DNA from: Heliocidaris erythrogramma
Taxonomy: Eukaryota > Echinodermata > Echinoidea > Camarodonta > Echinometridae
Direction of reading: 5' to 3'
NCBI GenBank assembly: GCA_025617745.1
Contig: CM046863.1
Span: 7,862,935-7,926,934, forward strand
DNA: 64,000 nucleotides
Shown: one piece after another, positions 54,301 to 64,000 of the stretch
Layout: every line of letters begins with the position of its first letter
Numbering within the stretch: position 1 is the stretch's first letter
Notes under the pieces: generated by a model
Seen by the model: only the letters and a program-made list of their open reading frames with translations
Told to the model about the DNA's origin: nothing
Database searches by the model: none
Made by a program: the position numbers and the translations under genes

Positions 54301-54599
54301 TTGCACTTTTTTGAGAAGGTTTATGGCGTTTAAAAATCTTACTTTTATAGTTTCCAATAAGCCACTTCGGAGATGCAATCTGAGCATGAGCAGATAAAGG
54401 TCATCTGTACCAAATTCTAAAACCCACTGACAGTAATATTCGATATGTGCTCATGAATGTCATGTAATCATTATTCAATTATGCACTAATGGTGCATTCC
54501 ATGATATCCAGGTGGAAGTATTCTTTTTAAAGGGGGAAACAAAAGCTATTCATGAGGCACCTCTATCACTCCCAGAGTTATTTTTCTGAAGTGCACATA

Positions 54600-57500
54600 A
54601 AGGGACCCTCCATGTCTAAAATATCTGTGGATATTTGGGTCATTTGTACCAGGCGCTAACCCCGAAATGGCTTATTCGATGATTAGCTTTCAAGCTTTCT
54701 TGAAATCCAAGATGGCTTCCAAAATGGCCCACAATTTCCTAAAAATGAAGGGAAGTGAGGTACTAATTACAATAGAAAACTAACATTCAAGTATAAAAGC
54801 ACATTTTTATGAATCAGCACATCTTTTGAGTATTAAATATTGAGAACTACAGGAGTAGCCTTAAATTCAAGACGGTACCTTAAATAGCCGCCATTTGGGC
54901 ATCCAAAATGGCTGCCGCAATCTAAAAAATAGCAGTGAATCATGAAATTTTCATCACAGAAAACTAACATGAAAGTGTAAAATCACATTTTATGAATCAG
55001 CACATCTTTTGAGTATTAAAGTATTTAGGGATACAGGAGTAGCCTTAAATTCAAGACGGTACCTTACATTAGCCCCCATTTGGGCATCCGAAATGGCCGC
55101 CGCAATCTACAAAAATAGCCATAAATCATGAAATGTTCATCATAGAGTTGCCATGTTAGGTTTGTGGGGTCGGGAAATCCATTCAGACCACTTACAATGT
55201 AATATAGGGGTCAGGAAAGGCCTTGTGATCCAAGATTTGCCGCCATTTCCTTAAAAGTGACCGGAAGTGAGGTACCTTTGCTTGTCATTAGAATTTTGAT
55301 TATTGTTATCATGATTATGATTTTTATTGTTATGATTATGATTATTATTATTATCTTGTTTATGATTATTATTATGAATGATGATTATCATTATTACTAT
55401 TACGGTTAGTATTATCATTATTATCATCAGTATTAATATGATTGTTATCTATTCGGCATTTCAAACATACAATATAATAATGGCATAGAATAAAAACGCG
55501 TAAAATTATTCTAAGTACAGGAGTGGCCTTTGGATTGAAGACGTCGCCCATGCCAAAAAATGTACTTTTTATGTCTTTACGTTGATTTGGGGATCAATAA
55601 ATCCATTTTTGGATAATATAATGGCAGTCAGGATTACTGGTAATCCAAGATGGCATCCACAATGGCCGCCAATTGAGTAATTCGACCGGAAGTGAGTTAC
55701 TATCTACAGTACACATGTAATTGCTAAGTTAAACTGTATGTTTTCCAAACAGGGGGTTATTGAATATATTATACAAGCCTTATGTGCAATATGGTAGCCA
55801 CTTGGTTATCCGAGATATGGTACCGACATCAATTCAAGTAAGAAGTGCCAAACTGGACAGGATACTAGATGAAAATTAGTTTGCATGTAAACTTCCTTAA
55901 CCATTAACATCATTAACGGCAGTGGGTTGGGAATCCAATAAGACCTGTTTAATGTTTAAGTTGAAGAGCTCATAATATGTTGATTTTTTCCGACCCCAAA
56001 TTGCAATAAATATGGTTTGTAAATAAATAATAAACATATTGAAATAAAGGTTTCAGCAATTTTTAACAAAAAATGTATGACTATGACCGGATGAGTGAAG
56101 CAAATTTCTGGAGAAAAACACATCCGATGACCGCAATTGGTTTGACACCCTTCTACCTTTGCAAACCCCCAAATAAATAAATCAATGATTGAACTCTTGA
56201 GGAGCAGGGGTCTCCAGTGTGCCACAGATTACAGGATGTTGGCTTGAATATCTCAAAATATATTTTGATAAGTATGCGGAGACCCAAGCAATTTTGGCTA
56301 AATTGTGTTAATATGTTACAAATTCTTAAAAGATGTCTACCAAAATAATGTCTTAACACTTGCGAGTTTATACCCGTTCCTCTAAAATACACTAACACAT
56401 AAAACATAAAACCTATTTATATTGTGGAAAGTTACTCTCAACTTTATAGTGACTGAGAATTGGAGGCCAGTTTGGTTGCTAACCGGTTAGTTTGTAATAC
56501 TCAATGATATTTCTTTGTCTACCAATGGGTAAATCTATCTCTAAAGTATACTTTTGCTCAAATTTCATTGTAAATAGTAGCCCAAATCTCGTTACAACAA
56601 AATGTATAATAGGATATTTTGTTTACACTGCATCTTACTTAGATTTCAAGGTTTTCTGACCGCAATTACACATTCTACATTGTTTGAACAGATTCTCGAC
56701 CACAAAAGCCTAGCCTCAATCCTGAACATTTCCGTAATTTATAGTTACTTTTAGGTGCCAGCTGCAAACTTGGATAGCAAAATAACTATCTTAGATACCG
56801 TCTTGACTGTAAGGCTACTCTAATACTTCATGATACTTTGACGCATACAAAATATCCTGCCCGCTTAAAATACTTTTATTCATAACATTACATCTTTACT
56901 GTAAACAGTCACACAGTTCCGGTCACCGTTTGGAAATTTGGCGGCCATTTTGGATGCCATGTTTGATTTTCAGGCTGACAAATTTTATGTCGTCTGAATT
57001 GATGACTTGACAAAAATCTATATATAGACATTAACATTAACAATAAAAAGCATTGAAATGGTATATATGTAATGATTTATGTCTATTTTTAGGTGCCAGT
57101 GGTTATCTAAGATGCAAAAATGGTGGACTATTAAGGCCTACCCCTGTACTTTGTGATATTCTGATACCCTTAAGTGTACATTCTAATCTTGAGAATTATA
57201 GCCAATACTGTAGATAATAGTAATAACGATCATAATAGCTATATTTGCATAGCTCACTTCCGGTCATCTTTAAGGAAATCGGCATTCATTTTGGACGCTA
57301 TTTTGGAAAACAAGGTTTCCTGACCCCCATAAAACAAGTGGTCTGACTGGATTACGCGACCCCGCCCCCCCCCCCAAAAAAAAAAACAAACAAACAAACC
57401 AAACCAATCAAACAAACAAACAAGTAAAAACAAAACGAACAAACAAAAACGAAAATTAAAAAATAAAAAAACCAATAAGCCAAACAAACAAACAACAACA

Positions 57501-58105
57501 AAAACAAAAACAAAACAAAACACACACACACTCACACAAGACACCTAAATATAAATATCAACATTGCATCTAAAGGATGAACATTTCCGGAGTTATGGCT
57601 ATTTTTAGGTTGTGGCGGCCATCTTGGATGCCAAAATGGCGGCCATGAAGGTTCCGTCTTGAATACTTGTTGATACTTTTTACGCGTACCAATAGACATC
57701 CTGCGTCACTGAATGTGTTTTTAATCTTGAATATTAGCTTTCTTCTGTAATTAGTTCTTTACTTCCGGTCATTTTTAGGAAAATAGAGGCCATTTTAGAA
57801 GCTATCTTGGATTTCCATGTTTTCTGACACCAATTACACACTGGAGTGGTCTTAATGGAGATTTTCGACCCCCAAAACATAGGTTTAGACACTAAAATGT
57901 CATCTCTTGAATTCATAGGTCATGATTAATAGGTATCTTTAGGTGCTAGCACCATCTTGGACACCATCTTGAAAAAAGCCACTTTCCGCAAGTCTGATTT
58001 TCTTAGATTTTTATTATCCCTGACTTCAAACCTCCCCTGGAAACCGTTGAAAAACCTGTTGTTGTAATTTGCTCGGGGTTCGGGGCACCTTTTTCCGTAA
58101 ATTGG
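54600..58105. mobile_element. Foldback-like element B with YY1/ETS-word arrays
   Basis: The left arm (about 54600-55750, plus) and right arm (about 56730-58105, minus) carry the same words in opposite orientation. Examples are ATCCAAAATGGC against GCCATTTTGGAT, ACCGGAAGTGAG against CTCACTTCCGGT, and TTCAAGACGGTACCTTA against AGATACCGTCTTGA. The left arm has ~181-185-bp tandem units (GAATCAGCACATCTTTTGAG at 54814 and 54995). The right outer end (57955-58105) is homologous to the left block of foldback A (14870-15020). The centre (55800-56720) has no gene. Confidence 0.65.
57363..57535. repeat. C run, A run and AAAC repeat
   Basis: 11 C (57365-57375), poly-A, then (CAAA)n variants ending in CACACACACTCACAC. 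It interrupts the right arm of element B. The Phe/Val-rich minus-strand frame here is an artefact of the repeat. Confidence 0.85.
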
Positions 58106-58287
58106 CTCTTCCATAGAACAACTGCTAAAATCAACAAATTTAATGTTCACTGTACAGTGTTTATTTTTCTATTACCACAACATCTGGTTAATACATTAAG
58201 AAATTTGGTATTTGCAAACTATAAGAAATCCGTAGACTAGCATGGTGTATCGTATAAGCAACATTCCAGTCGAATTTTCATCATTCC

Positions 58288-58318
<31 letters not shown>

Positions 58319-59355
58319 CCATGAAGACTTTCATTCTAAAAGAGACTAAATCCACTAGCGTTTTCGAGTAAATCACTTTTTTTATTTATCTTTTTTTGTT
58401 GTTCAATAATAATTCATTACGGTATACGCAAACACCCTCACACAACACACACACACACTCACCCACACACATACATTGTATGTGTTATGGTTATTGCTTT
58501 GGACCATTTTAGTCATGTTTTAACGATTCTAGCAATACCTTTCGATTTTTGAGTATATTTTGGGGGTTGCTCTAATTTTCGTTCATTTAGTGAAAAAAGC
58601 TTAAGAGATGTTTTAGCATTAAATGAGTTCGTAATAATTATACTCATTCTCTGTGATTTTTTTTTTATTTTTTTTTTTTTTATCAGGATTAATTTCTCTA
58701 TTATCTTTGCGCTTTCAGGGCTGATCCATTTTTTTTTTAATTCTGGGTGCCTCTTTTTTATGCAAGTTTTTGCTCTCTCAGTTCTGAATTCGTTTCCATA
58801 AATATAATGAGGTCTCCTGAACATTATATATCAAGATCCAGGCTGAACTGGGGCTGACAGTGGACAGACAAGTTCATCAAAATGCATTTCACCCAATAAT
58901 ATGTTCTATATAGTTGCGTAATTTAACTAATTACTCCAAAATACTCCAAACAGTACCTTTCCAGAGTAGCCATTGAGGAGAGTCTTTGGAGAATCCGAAT
59001 TTCCGTCCAGCTTTCACAACTCTGAAACCGATTTCTCTGTGCTAATAATTCAAACAACGAGCTATCTCCTCATTTTCTGACTAACAGGTGTAGTAGAACA
59101 GTTTTATTAGATTCAAAGTAACATTTGTTTGGTTTACGGTTCACAATGTGGTGAGTCCTTAAAAGAAATGTTGGGATAAAAAATAGGATAGTTGAGTAAG
59201 GAGAGGGGAAGGGAGGAATGTTCTCTCTTCTTTCGTCCTGAGAAGGACTACATGAAAACTACGGGGGTGAAATAAAACAGAGGGCTTCTTTCGTGAATAG
59301 GTGAAGTCCTAAAATGGACTAGTATACCGCTCTAAAACCGATCGGTAAAGGATCA
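58106..59355. other. Gene-free spacer with long C run
   Basis: 26 C at 58290-58315, AC repeat near 58441-58470, T runs 58658-58682. The Lys-rich minus-strand frame 58513-58824 is low-complexity. Confidence 0.5.
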
Positions 59356-59359
59356 CCCA

Positions 59360-61290
59360 CTAAAAAATCGTGAACATTGGTTGGCGACGATCGCAGGTTT
59401 TTATGGTTGTCAGAAGTCGGTAAGTGGTCGTACAGGTTGTGTGCTTTAGGCTTAAGCTGGTAAGTAAGAGTGAACATTTGAGAAATATTTGAGGGTAATC
59501 TATTTTAAAGTAAAAGAAACCAAAGAGAGCAAGGAAGTAATAGTACAAGTCAAAAATATTAAGATATTTCAAGTTTCTAAACAATGGGGCAGAAGGGGCA
59601 CGATAGCGACATCCCAGGCATATGCGAGGGGCCCTTTTCTGTAATTTATATAATTTATGTAATTCAGTTCGACTACAATTGTTGTTCCCCAAACAGCAAC
59701 ACAATACCTTAGGTATGATAGAATAAATGAATTATATAATAGTATTATAAGCAGAAGGCAGAAGCGAGTCTTTTAATCTATACAATATACCGATACATTT
59801 AGATGCCTTTTTTGTGACCTTATTGACATGTGTATCCCAATGCATTTTATAATCAATGCATACCGCAACAAAATTAACACTATTAACCTTATTTAATGGC
59901 TCATTATTGATTTTAACAAGTAAACTATCAAGTGAATCATTGGAAAGCTGAGAATCTTTACTTTCAGAAAATGTATAAAACAAAAAAAATAATTTTGGCG
60001 ACTAATTGTAGGTTTTGAGGCGTCGGGTCACATATACCTTGTGGTACCCCATGTGTTAGAGAAGAAAAAAATGAATAATAATTGTTATAAACTACATAAC
60101 TGAGATCTATTACAAAGATAACATTCAAACCAATTTAGTGGTAAGCCCCTAATCCCAGAGTGTTCCATTTTGACAAGAGTATTCTATGATCAACTATATC
60201 AAAAGCTTTGGAGAGGTCCATGAAAATGCCAATACAAAATTTATTAGTATAAATTGCTGATAAAAAAAATTATCTTGTAAATCTATCAAAGCATGTGTAG
60301 GTTTTCCTAAATCCATATTGTGAGTTATTATTTAAACAAAATTAATAATTATAGTCGATTATGAATGCATTTTCTAACAATTTTGATATGGATGGCAGAA
60401 TGGAAATGGGTCTATAATTATCGAGTTTATGAGTGTCATTTTTTTTTAATAAAATTGTTATTTTAGCAATTTTTTAGTTTATTTGGGACTATGCCTGTAG
60501 AAATAGAGAGGTTGAATATAAAAATGTACAATATAAAATATAACTTGTTCAAGTCCAGTAGAGTTACTGTTGTGTAATGAATTACTACTGTTTATAACTT
60601 CATGTTCTGTTATGGCATTAAAGTAAATGGAATTATTGACAAAACCTTTCAAATATTTTTTAGAAGAAGTGTTATTAGGAGAACTGATCATTAAATTAGT
60701 TATCAGTCTACAACGGTTTATGAAATGTTGATTAATATGTTGGGGATCGTATTTCCAGTCTCAATAGTAAAATATTCAGGTTAAGATGTTCTAGGCTTAT
60801 TTAGTAATGAATCCATAACTTATCAAGTCTGTTTTGTAATATATTTAAATGATTTTAATCTGTTTGGAAATTTTTTTTTGAGAAATTGTTTATAATAAGG
60901 ATATTTGTTTCTTTATGCATCTTAATGAATACTTGGTCATCCATGTTTTTTCATGTTTTGTTTTAGTGTACTTAATTCTTAACAAAGGACAATGTTTGTC
61001 AAACAACTGAGCAAAAAGGTAAATAAAAAAAAAGGAATATGCACCATTAGCGTTTTGTAATATTATAAAGATTTGTCGACTCTGCATGATAAAGATCATA
61101 TTAAAAATTACATATATAATTATCTGAGTATTTACCGAAAAAATTAACTTGGTTTATAGGTATTATTATTGTTAGAACTTTTATAGACTAGAAAAAAATG
61201 GGTAAATGATCACTAGTATCAGAACAGAGACTACCTGCGTCAAATTCTGAGTCAAGTACATTGGTGAATACATTATCTATAAGGGTAACA
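59360..61290 (-). pseudogene. LINE-E, CR1/Jockey-like LINE, decayed
   Basis: Read downwards. The endonuclease end TLIDNVFTNVLDSEFDAGSL, then DTSDHLPIF (about 61200-61290, SDH present). RT fragments: NNSQYGFRK (about 60300), IGIFMDLSKAFDIVDH (motif A, about 60185-60235), THGVPQGI (motif B, about 60035). The thumb lies at 59732-59983 (KINNEPLNKVNSVNFVAVCI, DYKMHWDTHVNKVTKKASK) and 59360-59704 (KLYKLQKRAPRICLGCRYRA). Between motif B and the thumb the FADD/YADD motif is missing, so an internal deletion removed the catalytic site. No pentamer tail, so 3' truncated as well. Confidence 0.8.
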
Positions 61291-61294
61291 GTGC

Positions 61295-61655
61295 TTGATG
61301 TTGCGGTTTCAAGAAATGATTTTCTGTTTTAAGATTAAAAGGAAGGATTCATATAATTGTGCTTTATGTGATGAAGAAGAACAATGGTATACTTATTTTG
61401 TGATTGTCAGAAAGTTGCCCCTTTTTGGCAATAACTCTCTGTTACAATTTCCTCAGAAATGTAACCACAACATCAATGTATCTAATTTTGAGGTATTATA
61501 TTTAACTTGTAAATTTTAAAATAGTTTACCTAATATTGTTTCTTTTAAATATTTCGTTAACAAACAACACGAGGTTCACAATTATTTAGCAAGATTCCCT
61601 GCTCTTTTTAAGAAGTGGCGTTTTGATATTAGATTTGATTCTCCTATGTTTTAAT
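61295..61655 (+). pseudogene. Possible Tx1/L1-like C-terminal fragment
   Basis: The plus strand reads KIKRKDSYNCALCDEEEQ, then after a gap RFPALFKKWRFDIRFDSPMF. The C-x-x-C after KIKRKDS resembles the zinc-knuckle segment at the C terminus of Tx1/L1-type proteins. Short and uncertain. It abuts LINE-E in opposite orientation. Confidence 0.35.
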
Positions 61656-61659
61656 GTAA

Positions 61660-62570
61660 TGTTGTTTTGTTTTGAATTATGCAGCCACTCACATAACCCA
61701 TTGTGTACACAGTTTTCAGTAATACTATTTATCATTGTCCGCGCTGGCTTCCCCGCCTTGCTCTGGTCGACTGTGAGCGTGGATGGTTTGTTTGGTTGGG
61801 GGTTCGCGATACTGGGCAAGGATCCATTGAGTCCATTCATAAATACTATGTGGATTGTGATGTAACTGGTGATGCTGTTGTTGTTCTGTGGAAACATGGT
61901 TTTGGAGATGAAACATTACAGACAATCTGGGTAAACATGAGGGTCCATACACCATGGAGTCTGTCCCGTTTCGTGGGGCCCCTGTCCGGCTCACATGTAA
62001 TGTCCCTGTATTACACCCCTTTCTTTATCTGTTTTTGCCCTTTCTTATTTTTCTTTCTTCAGTTATCTATTTACCCCTCCCCCTTCATGTCTCCAATTAC
62101 ATTCTCCCTTTATCACACTTTCCTGATCCCTCAATCTCTCTCTCTCGATGCTTTAATTATTATTTCTTTTGCTTTATCATCTTCTTTGTCTATTCTTTGC
62201 ACTCTCTATCCGTTCTGTCTGTGTGTGTGGGTGTGCGCGCGTGTGTATGTGTGTATCATACCTGTCTTATTCAAATAAATGATGGGTAAAGGATGTATGT
62301 TTTTTATGTAATATTGTTCTTTATAATTTTTTGTATTAACTGACGGTCCACAAACAAATATCATTTTTTAAGGTATCCCATCATTTGACTGATTGATTGA
62401 TTTTTTCTGTTATTATTTGGCCGTGTTCTTATACATGTTCACATTGCTTCAAAATAGAAATAAATCAGTTGAATCGAAGACTGAAATTTGAAATGTATAT
62501 TTCTTTTTTTTATCTATTCAAATTGCATGTTGAGGAAGGAGTGAGGGAGTCTTCAAACTTGTTTACAATA
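61660..62570. other. Unassigned sequence with GT repeat
   Basis: 61700-62000 is less AT-rich than its surroundings and open on both strands, but I recognise no motif. T/C-rich until 62200; (GT)n at 62217-62252. Confidence 0.4.
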
Positions 62571-62574
62571 CGCT

Positions 62575-64000
62575 TCCAGTTGCAATATTCAGAAACGTAT
62601 AACCCCACTTCCCTTCGTCAACAGATGGTAATATGCACAGTGCATCATTTCATACAAGTTGTTTGTACCAGTGTTGTGCAAGGAAGGGGAGATGGAAATG
62701 AATAACGGATGGAAAGAGAAAGAGTTTCATAGTGGATAAAAGGCTCGGCTGTGTCACTGACACGTTCATATAGAGCATTATAGATATGACAAAAAACAAA
62801 TTTGAGAAACGAATTTCGGACATTTATGATAACCTTTTATTTCTTGTTGAAGTCATCATTAAGAGAATATGTTTAAGTATTTACTCTTTTAAAAATAATT
62901 TCTGCCTATATTATGCCTGTTTACATTCTTTGTTTGAAAGTTAAAGTATGACATGCTTGGGAGCGTATCCATCAACCTATATTTTTTTTAAATTTAATTT
63001 TAAAAGAGTAAAAGATTAGCCAACTGCCTTTAAAGATCAATAATGGTTTTCCCAAATACACGACGTGAGCGGCAGTACTCTTTTTTTGGTTCCATGTTCC
63101 ATGTCAATCTATATTTCTGACAACAGTCGTCAATGTAAAATTCTTCATCAACCTAAGGTTTTCTCTACTTTGTAATTAAATTCAATTCACATTAATTGTA
63201 TCAAATAGTGGGAAAGTCTAGACCCTAGTATTACAAAAAAGTACAATCTTAAAAAAATTAAAGTTCAGTGAAGAAAGAATTGTTTTAGTGATATGCTAAT
63301 GTAGATGCATTTAGAGTAGACGTATAAAATATATACTTTCTCCAGCCTCTTATCCTTCTGTCGTGTTCCTTAATATCTCCTGCTCTCTCTTCAATTGTCT
63401 GTACTTTCTGTAGGTACAGTTCTCTTTTTCTCTCTTCATCATCTTAAATCATATTTCTCTTTATTTTATTCTCTCTTATATCTAGTCAAAGATACTAGTT
63501 ACAGATGTCGAGAGATGAATTGTTGGGGGTTATCACTAATTTTATTTCTTGTTGATAATGGAGACGTACATAAACACTAGCTCTATATTACAAAAAAAGA
63601 AGAAAATAATCATCATTTGGAAGTTGATTTGCAAGCTCACAGTGGTCTTTTTGTTTGTCGATAATAACTCCATTAAGATATACCAAAGCAGTACGCCATT
63701 TCAGTTACAGGTAGGAGATGTTATTGCGTCATCAAAGAATGAGTTTTGGATAAAAAAATACTTCAATATCACCATTTACCATTACTGGAGTTTATTACAT
63801 TGCCCGCACCTGCCCTCGTAACTATCAAGGACATCAAGAAGCAATCATGCTTTCCTTTCAAGATGAATGTGGTTGAAGAGAAAAAAATAAGGGAAATAGG
63901 CTAAAAAGAAAATTGAAAGAAACTGTTTAGCGTCAGAAGACATTGTTCAAATTTTATATTTTTCTTTCCTGCTTGATCTGTTTCGCTCTAGCTATCTTTA
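62575..64000 (+). repeat. Module M7, runs to the window edge
   Basis: Matches M5: CGTCAACAGATGGTAATATG, GGAAAGAGAAAGAGTTTCAT and GCTCGGCTGTGTCACTGAC (62610-62765); TTGATAATGGAGACGTACAT, CAAGCTCACAGTGGTCTTTT, GGAGATGTTATTGCGTCATC and ACCATTTACCATTACTGG (63548-63788); GGTTGAAGAGAAAAAAATAA and GGGAAATAGGCTAAAA (63870-63905). No coding motif. Confidence 0.6.

Noticed and set aside
57254-57544. Phe/Val-rich membrane protein
   Set aside because: Translation of a CAAA/CA repeat and C run.
61703-62278. 191-codon frame as a host gene
   Set aside because: Both strands open over part of it, the second half is low-complexity, and no family is recognised.

Overview
This is a eukaryotic, AT-rich, gene-poor stretch of a marine invertebrate genome. 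An echinoderm such as a sea urchin is the best guess. The reasons are the dense mix of CR1/L2-like, Tx1/L1-like and Penelope-like retroelements, the hAT and Tc1/mariner MITEs, a foldback element built like the sea urchin TU elements, the many TAGGCCTA words and the many G/C homopolymers. The phylum cannot be proven from this window. No operons, rRNA, tRNA or CRISPR arrays were seen. Only two places look like possible host exons: the last exon of a membrane-anchored GTPase-like protein (26997-27373), and a weak spliced model near 2.0-2.7 kb.

Layout. 0-4.7 kb: AT-rich DNA with three hAT-type MITEs, one with a perfect 8-bp target duplication. 4.7-9 kb: a Penelope-like element (PLE-1) on the minus strand, flanked by inverted arms and followed by decayed GIY-YIG pieces. 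9.1-12.7 kb: a LINE (LINE-A) broken by a second Penelope copy (PLE-2). PLE-2 has an internal inversion like a twin-priming product and a hammerhead-ribozyme-like motif at its 3' end. 13.2-18.0 kb: a large inverted-repeat (foldback) element, A, carrying tandem ~175-bp repeats, ETS/YY1-like motif arrays and a broken RecQ-like helicase exon. 19-24 kb: decayed hAT and mariner-type transposases, a MITE, a recent 243-bp tandem duplication and LINE-B. 24.1-26.1 kb: a foldback element with minisatellite arms and an 8-bp target duplication. 27-31.6 kb: the GTPase-like exon, a mariner-type MITE, copy 1 of a ~1.8-kb DNA element and a long palindrome.

32-64 kb: a set of related modules, all in the same orientation, that served as targets for other elements (LINE-C, copy 2 of the DNA element). 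Between them lie an open-frame LINE (LINE-D), a GC-rich word-array element, an L2-like tail, a decayed Tx1/L1-like LINE (42-45 kb), foldback element B (54.6-58.1 kb, related to A) and LINE-E (59.4-61.3 kb).

The parts do not form a pathway. They record nested insertions. Copies inside the window act as controls: the module at 53.7-54.3 kb shows the empty site for the DNA element at 46-48 kb, and the two DNA-element copies reveal a later LINE-tail insertion. Identities are by-eye alignments; no search was run.
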